Source: Blastopirellula sp. J2-11
GTDB lineage: Bacteria; Planctomycetota; Planctomycetia; Pirellulales; Pirellulaceae
DNA: 64,000 nucleotides
Direction: 5' to 3'
Assembly: GCF_024584705.1 (NCBI RefSeq)
Contig: NZ_CP097384.1
Location: forward strand, 6,364,986-6,428,985
Part shown: one piece after another, positions 36,961 through 45,158 of the stretch
How positions within the stretch are numbered: position 1 is the stretch's first letter
Layout: each line of letters starts with the position of its first letter
Translations under genes and position numbers: made by a program
The notes under the pieces: model-generated
Databases searched by the model: none
Seen by the model: the letters and a program-made list of their open reading frames with translations, nothing else
Told to the model about the DNA's origin: nothing

Positions 36961-37956
36961 GTGCAAGTCGCTGTATTTAGCACCAAGTCGTACGATCGAG
37001 AGTTCTTGCTGCGCGCTGCCGCCGACACCGAGATCCGCTACGATTTTTTTGAAGAACGTCTGACCGAGCGTACCGTCGTTTTGGCCCGCGATTTTCCGGC
37101 GGTCTGCTGTTTTGTAAATGATGAACTCTCGGCCGAGGTCATCACGGCGATCGCCGCCAACGGCACGAAAATGATCGCGCTCCGCTGCGCCGGTTTTAAC
37201 AACTGCGATCTGCCGACGGCGGCGGCTCTGGGGGTAAAAGTCGCCCGCGTTCCGGCTTACTCTCCTTATGCGGTCGCCGAACATACCGTGGGGCTGATTC
37301 TGACGCTCAACCGTAAGTTTCACAAAGCGTACAATCGAGTGCGCGAAGGGAACTTCGCATTGCATGGCATGCTCGGGTTCGACCTCCATGGCCGCACGGT
37401 CGGCGTGATCGGGACCGGCAAGATTGGCCAGATCGCCGCGACGATACTCCAGGGTTTCGGCTGCCGAATCCTCGCGTATGACGTGCAGCAAAATCCGGAG
37501 TGCGTCGCCAAGGGAGTCGAATATGTCGAGTTGGATCAGATCTTCGCCGAGAGCGACATCCTGACGCTGCATTGCCCGCTGCTGCCGGCGACCAAGCATC
37601 TGATCAACGCCGCAAGCATCGCCAAGATGAAGCCCGGCGTGATGCTGATCAACACCAGCCGCGGCGCACTGGTCGACGCCAAAGCGGCGATCGAAGGGCT
37701 GAAGTCAGGCCAGATCGGCTACGTCGGACTCGACGTCTACGAAGAAGAGGCCGAACTCTTCTTCGAGGATCGATCAGAACTCGTGATCCAAGACGACGTT
37801 TTCTCGCGTCTGCTCACCTTTCCCAACGTTTTGATCACCGGACACCAAGGATTCTTTACCCGCAACGCGCTCGAAGCGATCAGCCAGGTAACGACCAACA
37901 ACTTGCAACAATTCTTGCAAGGCGCCAAGCTGACGAATGAAGTCCTCGCTGGTTAG
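36961..37956 (+). CDS. ldhA: D-lactate dehydrogenase (2-hydroxyacid dehydrogenase)
   Basis: The 331-residue NAD enzyme reduces pyruvate to D-lactate in the cytoplasm. Motifs include [13 protein letters not shown] (substrate-binding Arg region), [16 protein letters not shown] dinucleotide fold, [10 protein letters not shown] with catalytic Arg, [16 protein letters not shown] with catalytic Glu and ITGHQGFFT with the catalytic His. These match fermentative LdhA rather than glycerate dehydrogenase. GTG at 36961 follows AAAGGAAA; an in-frame GTG ten codons earlier lacks a ribosome site. Confidence 0.92.
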   Translation: MQVAVFSTKSYDREFLLRAAADTEIRYDFFEERLTERTVVLARDFPAVCCFVNDELSAEVITAIAANGTKMIALRCAGFNNCDLPTAAALGVKVARVPAYSPYAVAEHTVGLILTLNRKFHKAYNRVREGNFALHGMLGFDLHGRTVGVIGTGKIGQIAATILQGFGCRILAYDVQQNPECVAKGVEYVELDQIFAESDILTLHCPLLPATKHLINAASIAKMKPGVMLINTSRGALVDAKAAIEGLKSGQIGYVGLDVYEEEAELFFEDRSELVIQDDVFSRLLTFPNVLITGHQGFFTRNALEAISQVTTNNLQQFLQGAKLTNEVLAG

Positions 37957-37974
37957 TTTTAAAATGTCAGTCCT

Positions 37975-38328
37975 ATGACGCAGCGTCAAATCATTCTGAC
38001 GACAATCACCGCCGCGTTCGTCTTGGTCGCGACGGTCGATCACTATCAATACGAGGCGCACGGCAAACGACGCTCGGCCATCGTCTCTGAGTTCGGCGGT
38101 CGCACAGGCTCATTGATGGGCTGGCCCTGGGGAAAAGAGGTCATGATCTCGCTTCCTCGTCCTTTGAGCGATGAAGAACTACAGCGACTAGCGATCCTTA
38201 ATACGGCCGGTCGCGACTACGTCTCGGTATGGTTTCAGTGCGAATTAACCGACGAGCAGCTGCAAGTGGCCAAACAGGTTCTTTCGCGCTGCGGGGTCCA
38301 CGCAAGCCCTCAAGAAGTCGACCGCTAA
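37975..38328 (+). CDS. small hypothetical protein with N-terminal membrane helix
   Basis: The 117-residue protein starts with RQIILTTITAAFVLVATVDHY, a single membrane or uncleaved signal segment. The rest is soluble with ISLPRPLSDEELQRLAIL and LTDEQLQVAKQVLSRCGV helices. No family was recognised. It begins 18 bases after ldhA stops on the same strand and may be co-transcribed. Its stop is four bases from the convergent DUF4190-like gene. Confidence 0.55.
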   Translation: MTQRQIILTTITAAFVLVATVDHYQYEAHGKRRSAIVSEFGGRTGSLMGWPWGKEVMISLPRPLSDEELQRLAILNTAGRDYVSVWFQCELTDEQLQVAKQVLSRCGVHASPQEVDR

Positions 38329-38332
38329 TCAC

Positions 38333-38620
38333 CTATCGCGCCGTCGCCGCCGTGAAGATGATCGCTGCGATCATCAAGCCATAGAGCACGACCGAAAACA
38401 AGCCAAACAAAATCGCGATCACCGCGTGAACGCTGCCTTTGACTTCCGGCTGACGATTCCGTTTGACGAGACCCATGATTCCCAAAATGATCGACGCGCA
38501 GCCAAACGGAAATCCAACCAAAGGAATCAGCGCTACGATCCCCAAATAATAACCGACCAGCGCCGGAACATTCTTGTAAGGAATGATGCCGCCGGTTGCG
38601 TCGCCGCCAGGTGTCGCCAT
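38333..38620 (-). CDS. DUF4190-like small membrane protein
   Basis: The 95-residue protein has two hydrophobic segments (about 18-42 and 63-90) around a short basic loop VKRNRQPEVKGS. PFGCASIILGIMGL matches the DUF4190 helical hairpin. The ATG ending at 38620 places a glycine-rich cytosolic N-terminus before the first helix. Function is unknown. Confidence 0.7.
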   Translation of the reverse strand: MATPGGDATGGIIPYKNVPALVGYYLGIVALIPLVGFPFGCASIILGIMGLVKRNRQPEVKGSVHAVIAILFGLFSVVLYGLMIAAIIFTAATAR

Positions 38621-38854
38621 GTTTTTGGTCCTGAAGGTGGATATAGAGGTTGCCTCCACAATGTACTAATTGGAGATCGGAAATTCATCTAAATGTATTT
38701 GATTACCTTGAAATAAGAGAAGTTTTCCGTACAGAATCTCAGCTTCCCATTCGCCGTTGGTCTGCAAGTTCGAGCCTGCAGCCGCTTCATGTTATGCTGG
38801 AGGGGCACTCTCCACCCATGCCGCTCGGCAGATTTCCCCCCCAGGGTCCGCCTG

Positions 38855-40030
38855 ATGAAACGACGTCACTTTCTCGCCGCGACTTCCGTTGCATTGGTCT
38901 TACCGCAGCTCACTTCCGCTGCTGCTATGAAGCGCAAAGTCGCCGTGATCGGGCACACCGGCCGCGGCAACTATGGACATGGACTCGATACCGTCTGGCG
39001 ACAGATCCCCAGCACCAAAATTGTCGCCGTCGCCGACGCGAATCCCGCCGGACTGGCCCAAACGCTGACGAAGCTGAAGCTAAAACAGGGCTTTGCCGAT
39101 TATCGTCAGATGCTAAGCCAAGTGCGGCCCGAATTTGTCGCCGTCGCGCCGCGGCATGTCGACGAGCATCGCGACATGATCTTGGCGGCGATCGAGTCTG
39201 GCGCCAAAGGGATCTATTGCGAAAAAGCGTTTTGCCGTACTCCGGCCGAAGCAGATGAGATCATCGCCGCCGCCGATAAGACCGGCGTTAAGATCGCCGT
39301 CGCGCATCGCAATTGCTATCAACCGGCGCTCCAGCAAATTGACCAGCTGATCGCTTCCGGAGAACTTGGCAAACTGCTCGAGCTGCGAGGACGCGGCGTC
39401 GGTGATCGGCGCGGCGGAGGAGAAGATCTGTGGGTGCTGGGGTCGCACGTTCTTAATCTGGTCAACTACTTCGCCGGCGCTCCCAAGTCTTGCTCAGCGC
39501 TGATGCTGCAAGATGGTCGACACGTGACCGCCGAGGATGTGAAGCCAGGCGCGGAAGGGCTCGGGCCGCTGGCCGGCAACGAAATTCATGCTCGTTATGA
39601 AACCGAGAAGGGGATCGTCGCCTACTACGATTCGATCGCTGACGACGGAACCAATCGCCAAGGATTTTGTCTGCAGCTGATCGGCGGCAAAGGGATGGTG
39701 ACGATCTTTCTCGATCAAAACCCAATTGCTTATTTCACGCCGGGCAATCCGTATCTCACCGCGAAGCCGCGCATCTCACTGCCGATCACCACCGCCGGAG
39801 TCGGCAAGCCGGAGACGCATCCTGAAATTTCCAAACAGGTCTCCAATCACGTCCGCGGCGTTGAAGATCTGATCGACGCTGTCGACAACGATCGACAGCC
39901 GCTCTGCAGCGCCCGGGATGGAGCAACCGTGGTCGAGATGATTTGCGGCGTCTTCGCGTCTCACGTCGCCGGTGGGAAGACGATCGACTTTCCGCTGCAG
40001 CCACGGGGGAATGCGTTGGGGGATTGGTAA
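38855..40030 (+). CDS. Gfo/Idh/MocA-family oxidoreductase with twin-arginine signal
   Basis: This 391-residue protein opens with MKRRHFLAATSVALVLPQL, a short Tat-type signal. The Rossmann fold follows: VAVIGHTGRGNYGHGLD and IVAVADANPAGLA. GIYCEKAF holds the EKP-like catalytic Lys variant (EKA). The C-terminal alpha/beta domain covers about 150-370. The usual cofactor is NAD(P); planctomycetes have many secreted members, likely acting on sugars. A ribosome site near CCCAGGGTCC is poor. Confidence 0.85.
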   Translation: MKRRHFLAATSVALVLPQLTSAAAMKRKVAVIGHTGRGNYGHGLDTVWRQIPSTKIVAVADANPAGLAQTLTKLKLKQGFADYRQMLSQVRPEFVAVAPRHVDEHRDMILAAIESGAKGIYCEKAFCRTPAEADEIIAAADKTGVKIAVAHRNCYQPALQQIDQLIASGELGKLLELRGRGVGDRRGGGEDLWVLGSHVLNLVNYFAGAPKSCSALMLQDGRHVTAEDVKPGAEGLGPLAGNEIHARYETEKGIVAYYDSIADDGTNRQGFCLQLIGGKGMVTIFLDQNPIAYFTPGNPYLTAKPRISLPITTAGVGKPETHPEISKQVSNHVRGVEDLIDAVDNDRQPLCSARDGATVVEMICGVFASHVAGGKTIDFPLQPRGNALGDW

Positions 40031-40033
40031 AAA

Positions 40034-40062
40034 TTGGCAATTATTGACAATCGTGATATCCT
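40034..40062 (+). promoter_or_regulatory. parDE promoter with overlapping palindromic operator
   Basis: TTGGCA (40034-40039) and TATCCT (40057-40062) are 17 bases apart. TTGGCAATTATTGACAA at 40034-40050 is a 17-bp palindrome with one mismatch pair, overlapping the -35, as expected for ParD autoregulation. Confidence 0.6.
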
Positions 40063-40092
40063 TCTAGGAGAAGACCGTCCAGGAGCCCTGTC

Positions 40093-40392
40093 ATGCCGAC
40101 TCGAAATATCAATCTGACCGAGCAGTACGATCAATTTGTCCAGCGGCAAATCGAATCTGGCGCCTTCAAGAACGCTAGTGAGGTTCTTCGCGCCGGTCTG
40201 CGATTGCTCCAACAACAGAGCGCGACCGAGGAGCAAAAGTTGGCCCTGTTGAAACAACTGGCCAAAGAAGGGTTCCAATCGCTTGATCAAGGTGAGGGTC
40301 TGACCGCAACGAGCGAAAAGTCGCTATCTAATACAATTGCGAAAATTGGCCGCCGAGCTGCGAAGTCGACCCCCCAGCGAACGTCGGACTAG
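40093..40392 (+). CDS. parD: ParD-type antitoxin
   Basis: The 99-residue protein has a ribbon-helix-helix N-terminus: NINLTEQYDQFVQRQIESGAFKNASEVLRAGLRLLQQQ. The C-terminal tail is disordered-looking and charged and would wrap the toxin. It is followed after three bases by parE. An AGGAG site precedes the ATG. It likely represses the shared promoter through the upstream palindrome. Confidence 0.92.
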   Translation: MPTRNINLTEQYDQFVQRQIESGAFKNASEVLRAGLRLLQQQSATEEQKLALLKQLAKEGFQSLDQGEGLTATSEKSLSNTIAKIGRRAAKSTPQRTSD

Positions 40393-40395
40393 AGG

Positions 40396-40758
40396 ATGGC
40401 CCGCTATCGCATTTCCGTAATTGCGGAACAAGACATCGAAGCCATTCTTCGTTGGACCCAAGAGCAATTCGGAGAGCAGGGTCGACTCCGCTACGAAGCC
40501 TTGTTGATCGAAGCAATCTTGGATATTGCGGACGATCCAGAACGGACCGGTGTGCGACTGCGTCCCGAACTTTGGCCAGGCGCATTCTCTTACCACCTTT
40601 ACTTCAGTCGCAATCACATCGCGTCAACGATAGAACGTATTCGACGACCGCGACATTTTCTCCTCTGCAGATATGCGGAAACCGGTGATTTAGAGATTGC
40701 CCGCGTTCTGCACGACAGTATGGATTTAGATCGACATCTTCCTTGGGATGGCGAATAG
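40396..40758 (+). CDS. parE: ParE-type toxin
   Basis: The 120-residue RelE/ParE-fold toxin begins ARYRISVIAEQDIEAILRWTQEQFGEQGRLRY and ends its core with HFLLCRYAETGDLEIARVLHDSMDL. Such toxins commonly inhibit DNA gyrase. The RxLRPELWPGAFSYHLYF stretch is a typical variant. The GAGG before its ATG lies within the parD stop region. It converges on the secretin-like gene with eight bases between stops. Confidence 0.92.
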   Translation: MARYRISVIAEQDIEAILRWTQEQFGEQGRLRYEALLIEAILDIADDPERTGVRLRPELWPGAFSYHLYFSRNHIASTIERIRRPRHFLLCRYAETGDLEIARVLHDSMDLDRHLPWDGE

Positions 40759-40766
40759 CGTTTCCC

Positions 40767-43406
40767 CTAAAAGAATCCGCCGCCTCCACCGCCTCGCAGT
40801 TGTCCGCCTTCTTCGGCTTCTTCTCCACTGTCAAGCATCTCGACGGCGATCACTAGCGCATGTCGAACGCCGAGAGAATTGCGGATAGAGAGGATGGTCG
40901 CTTGTCCATCTTCCAACAGCACTTGCGTATCGATGGTCATGGTCGATGTCGACGGCGGCGGGTCGTTCGCGACACGCGTTTCCTCTTGGTCGTCGGCGTT
41001 CACTTCTTCGTCGTCATCGGGGTAGGCTAAATCGGAACGTTCAAAGGCCAACTTCAACGACGCCCGATTGCCGAACATCTCTGGCGAAACGGTCAATATG
41101 GAACCGATGTTTTGCAGGTTGTACTGATTCCTCTGCATCGCAGTCGCACGGCCATCGGGCCCGCGCTGCGGTATCATTTGCGAGCCGGTGACGACCGGTT
41201 GTCGGCGGCCTTGTTGCATTTTGGTTTCGTGTCCGGTGACGGTCGTCAGATCAAAGCTGTCGATCAATTCATACTGCTTTTCGTCATCGACCATTTCCAG
41301 CATTTCGTCGGCCGACATCAAAACCGACTTGGGAGTTGGCGCCGTCGGTTCCACTTCAAATAGCGCCACGCGAACGCGCAACATGCGCACCTTAGCTGCC
41401 GGCGGAGCGACCAGCGGTCCCTTTCTCATGGGACCGCCAAACGGGTCTGAGCCGTTTTGGACATTCGTACCGGCGGGCTTGGTTGGATGCGGCTGTGGTG
41501 CTGGCTCAAGCTGCACAGGAGCCGTGCTCTTCGAAGTGTCGATGGGGCGCGGCGAAATTTGCTGAACCGTCTGGTCTTTCGCTGCGATTTGTTTGTCAGA
41601 ATTGCCGTCTTTTTGCGCGGCGACCATCGTAGTTGGCGCTGAATGGATAACGCCGATGTTTCCATGTCCGGGAATCTCGAACCGGCGTATCGCGGTCGTC
41701 GCTGGTGAATCGGCATGGGATCCACTTGCCGCTTGTTTCCTTTGAGCTTCGGTAAAGTCAAGAAAATTGGTCATCGGCGTTTTCAAAATCGCTTTTGGCT
41801 TGTCCACTGCAAAGGGATAAACTTTCGCCAACAATGCACCTTGCTTCCATAAGCCGCGACGGAATTCCTGATCGTCAATCGAGAACTTGGCGCCGGTGAC
41901 GACGTCACGGAATTCGTAACTTGTCGAAACACGATACGTGCGAGCTCCGGCCTGTGGGACAAGCAGCGGGTAATTCGCGACGGTTTCGTTTTTTCCCAGC
42001 GGCAAAACGGGATAAACGATATCCATCGATTGACGATTCAGGTATTCACAAATCTGTTTCATCGGTACATGCACTTCGCGTCCTGTCGGATCGTGAAACG
42101 TGAAGATGCGATTTTCCGCTTCTTGCTCAGCGGTGATTTCTGTGAGGGAAGGTCGTTGCGCGTGCGCCAAAAGCGGAACCCGAACTAACATATGATTCAG
42201 CTTCGCGGCCGCTTTCTTGACCATTCCTAAGGCGACCGCACTTTTTTTGCTTTCGCTGACGTCGAGCCAAATAATTTCTCCATCCCCTATCGGCTTCGCA
42301 GCAGCGTCTGGAAACTTCGACTGGTCCTGAACCGGCACAAAAAAGATTCCTGTTTCCGCTGCTGTCTGTCTCAATTGCTTTCCGGCGACCTCGACTCGAA
42401 CTCCATCCAAGTCGGTCAACTCGACTTTTTCTTCGGGATGCGCGATCCAATCGACGGGAATGGTTGACTTGAGCGCCAAGGAGAAGCGAGAGTTCCCTTG
42501 GCTTGGCCTTGTCGGCTTTGGCAAAATTTGCCGGACGCCTTGTCCAGCTTTTAAAGCGCTGTCGTCAACAACAGGAGGAGCAGGCTTTAGTTTTCCATCA
42601 CTGGGATACGGCACAGATGGCGGAGATTTCTCAGGCGCATTTTGCGCTGCTGCGTCAGCCAATTGCTGTCGCTCGGCAGGATTGATTGGGTATTGCTTGG
42701 CGACGATCAGTCCCTTTTTCCACAAACCGCGGCGGAGCTCTTGATCGGTCACCGTGACCGGCTTGCCGGTGACGACATCTTGCAATTCGAGCGTCGATTG
42801 CCACCACACCTGAAATCTGGCGGGGAGAGGATTAAACGATGGAGTTAGTGGATCCTGTTTCGAGCTTCCGAGCACCGGATGCACAAGTTGCAGGTCTTGG
42901 TTAGCCAGGATTCCAGAGAAATCCTTTAGCAGCACATGCGCTTCGTTCCCTGCAACGTCACGAACGGTGAAAACGCGATCTCCGATCGCTTCCTTTTCAA
43001 CCGTCTCAATCGAACCGAGAACCCGCGGCACGCCTAATTCAAAGCCGTGCTTCTTGGCGAGATCGCTAAATTCGCTCAGTTGGATCAAAACCTTGTGGCC
43101 ATCCGTATCTTCCAGCTGCGCAATCCGACCTTCTTTGACTGGTTCGACAAACAGAACGTCGCGGCGAGTTTTCCATTCGGTGGACATGAAAATATACCCC
43201 CACGCTTCGACTGTCTCGCGCATTTTCTGACTGGTGATCGTCACCCGTTTCGCATTCACGTCGAAGACATCGATCGCGTAATCCGAATTGCTCAGCCACT
43301 CGGGCGTTTCGATCGGCTTCTCGGCTTCGCCAGCCCGTAGTGAGCTGGTCATCGCTAGCAACAGAAAGCAAGCAACGCCAAAGCAAAATCGCGCGTTCAT
43401 CATCAT
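40767..43406 (-). CDS. exported protein with duplicated ~200-residue module and secretin-like C-terminus
   Basis: This 879-residue protein has a signal peptide (residues 4-25, ARFCFGVACFLLLAMTSS). Two related modules lie near 45-240 and 328-532; both end with a DQE(L/F)RRGLWK(K/Q)G...AK.YP motif. A Pro/Gln-rich linker follows. The C-terminal part (about 680-865) has the strand order and VTG ... IGSILTVSP ... TQVLLEDGQATILSI pattern of secretin-type domains of type II/IV pilus systems, and ends in a Gly-rich run. Three ATG codons lie near 43400-43406 behind GGGAGAA. Co-directional with an apiosidase-like gene 35 bases upstream. Assignment to the secretin superfamily is tentative. Confidence 0.6.
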   Translation of the reverse strand: MMMNARFCFGVACFLLLAMTSSLRAGEAEKPIETPEWLSNSDYAIDVFDVNAKRVTITSQKMRETVEAWGYIFMSTEWKTRRDVLFVEPVKEGRIAQLEDTDGHKVLIQLSEFSDLAKKHGFELGVPRVLGSIETVEKEAIGDRVFTVRDVAGNEAHVLLKDFSGILANQDLQLVHPVLGSSKQDPLTPSFNPLPARFQVWWQSTLELQDVVTGKPVTVTDQELRRGLWKKGLIVAKQYPINPAERQQLADAAAQNAPEKSPPSVPYPSDGKLKPAPPVVDDSALKAGQGVRQILPKPTRPSQGNSRFSLALKSTIPVDWIAHPEEKVELTDLDGVRVEVAGKQLRQTAAETGIFFVPVQDQSKFPDAAAKPIGDGEIIWLDVSESKKSAVALGMVKKAAAKLNHMLVRVPLLAHAQRPSLTEITAEQEAENRIFTFHDPTGREVHVPMKQICEYLNRQSMDIVYPVLPLGKNETVANYPLLVPQAGARTYRVSTSYEFRDVVTGAKFSIDDQEFRRGLWKQGALLAKVYPFAVDKPKAILKTPMTNFLDFTEAQRKQAASGSHADSPATTAIRRFEIPGHGNIGVIHSAPTTMVAAQKDGNSDKQIAAKDQTVQQISPRPIDTSKSTAPVQLEPAPQPHPTKPAGTNVQNGSDPFGGPMRKGPLVAPPAAKVRMLRVRVALFEVEPTAPTPKSVLMSADEMLEMVDDEKQYELIDSFDLTTVTGHETKMQQGRRQPVVTGSQMIPQRGPDGRATAMQRNQYNLQNIGSILTVSPEMFGNRASLKLAFERSDLAYPDDDEEVNADDQEETRVANDPPPSTSTMTIDTQVLLEDGQATILSIRNSLGVRHALVIAVEMLDSGEEAEEGGQLRGGGGGGFF

Positions 43407-43441
43407 TTCTCCCACGAAACGGGCAGATGGGTCAATTCGCG

Positions 43442-45064
43442 TTACGGCTTTTCGCGCCGCAGATCGAGCACCCAATCTTCGCGGTTGGGCGCCGTATAGG
43501 TCAATGTCGAAGCATCGCCAGACGACGCGACCGGCTGACCAAACTGGCCGGTCCGAGGATTGAACCAGCGAGCGACGATCGGGTTTTGCAGTTGATCCGC
43601 GTTCAAACTCACTGTTCCGCCGACCGGCAGGTAAACGACTTGCCACGAACCATCTTCGGTCGAAGCGGCCGCGACATAATTATTTCGATTTTTTTCGCCC
43701 GGTTGGGATTTCAACAGCGCTTGATCGGGGCGCAGTTTCTCGCGCGGTCCGCTGGCGAAATAATCGACCAGCACCGTCATCGATTTTGTGCCGTCTGTTT
43801 CCAGTCCTGCTGACCAAGGAACGACGTTCTTCAGATTTTCATGTCCTTCGGCAGCGCCTGGTTTGTCATTCCAAACCCAGATCGAATTGTGCCCGAACGT
43901 GACGCCGGCCGGAGGTGAAATCAGCAGCGACCAGTACGCCGCGCGGCGGACATGCTGGCCATCATGCCGCTTTTTCGATTCGTACGCGGGATGGGCTTCG
44001 TAGTTGGGCTCTAGGTTGACGATCGGTCGGGCAACTTTCCCTTGATTCCAAGCATCTTTTATCGGACCGTTGACATGCCATGTAAGCGCACCGGCGCTAT
44101 CGCCGTGTCCTGATTGATAGCCCACGAAGTCAAACCAGGTTTGATCGGCGAATTTGTCGCCGATCCAGTTTTGTCCCGAAGCGTGCAACGTGCAAAGCCG
44201 TTGCTGATCGCCAAACACATTTTTTCCGATCCGCTTCCACCGCTCGACCGAATCTTCCTTGAAGTGACAATCGCCGGAGAGCATCCAAATGACGTTGTAA
44301 GCGCCCCAGCGGGCTTTGATATATTCGGCCAATCGCTGCGCGTCTTTCTCTGGCAAGACATTGCCGGGATCATTCGGCTTGAGCGCCCAAAGCACCACCG
44401 GACAAGCGACCATGCCGTGCTGGTTGATCGCGGCGACATGCTGATCGAGCCGTTGGAACTCTGCGGCGTTGACGCCGATCGGATTCGTCGGCAAATAGAC
44501 GCGAGCCGGAATCGTTTTGTCGCCGCCGCGCCACTGCGTACTGACAAATTGAATCGCGGTGAACTTTTGCTTTTCGCGGGTCGTTAGGTATTGGCTCCAC
44601 TCCCCATCGGCGGCGCGCAAGACGCCGTTCCATGCCGTATCACCCAAATAGAAGTAGGGCGTGCCGTCGTCGTATTGAAAGAACAATCGGTCCGGCGATA
44701 CGCGTATCGGTCCATGCTGGTAGATCGGATTGTCGCCAGCGTAAGCGGTGCAAGCGTACGATCCCGATTTACCATCGAGCGAAGGCTCCTCTTGGCAGCG
44801 CGTGCTCCACTTCCAGGCGCCCAGTTGATTGGGACTATGACGAAATCGCCAAGTGCGACCTCCATCCCAAAACGCTTCAACCGTCGTTGTCTTGCCGCTG
44901 GGGGAAGTAAATTCGACTTCAACCCGAGCATCCCACAGCGGCTTGGCGAGTTCACGATCGCATTGAATCGCGTCGTCAAACACCTGATAGCGAGCGACTT
45001 CGACGGCTGCGGTTGGTGCAGCAGTTAGCAGAATCACCGCAAGCGCAGCGAGTGGACGAAACAT
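43442..45064 (-). CDS. secreted DUF4038/apiosidase-like glycoside hydrolase
   Basis: The 540-residue protein has a signal peptide ending at VEVARY (about 20), a DUF5060-like beta domain (about 25-120: WDARVEVEFTSPSG and GAWKWSTRC), then a TIM-barrel of the DUF4038 type: GTPYFYLGDTAWNGVLRA, FVSTQWRGGD, CPVVLWAL, NVIWMLSGDCHF, and PIVNLEPNYEA. A C-terminal beta-sandwich (about 450-535) with WFNPRTGQFGQP matches the putative collagen-binding domain common in this family. Glu in NLEPN is a candidate catalytic residue. It likely degrades plant or algal glycans outside the cell. Confidence 0.8.
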   Translation of the reverse strand: MFRPLAALAVILLTAAPTAAVEVARYQVFDDAIQCDRELAKPLWDARVEVEFTSPSGKTTTVEAFWDGGRTWRFRHSPNQLGAWKWSTRCQEEPSLDGKSGSYACTAYAGDNPIYQHGPIRVSPDRLFFQYDDGTPYFYLGDTAWNGVLRAADGEWSQYLTTREKQKFTAIQFVSTQWRGGDKTIPARVYLPTNPIGVNAAEFQRLDQHVAAINQHGMVACPVVLWALKPNDPGNVLPEKDAQRLAEYIKARWGAYNVIWMLSGDCHFKEDSVERWKRIGKNVFGDQQRLCTLHASGQNWIGDKFADQTWFDFVGYQSGHGDSAGALTWHVNGPIKDAWNQGKVARPIVNLEPNYEAHPAYESKKRHDGQHVRRAAYWSLLISPPAGVTFGHNSIWVWNDKPGAAEGHENLKNVVPWSAGLETDGTKSMTVLVDYFASGPREKLRPDQALLKSQPGEKNRNNYVAAASTEDGSWQVVYLPVGGTVSLNADQLQNPIVARWFNPRTGQFGQPVASSGDASTLTYTAPNREDWVLDLRREKP

Positions 45065-45158
45065 GCGAGGCGTCTCCGGGACAGGGATGAGGCGATTGCC
45101 TAGTATTGTAGAGCCGCCGGAGAACGGAACGCCAGAAAAAAGCTGGGTGTAAATTGCT

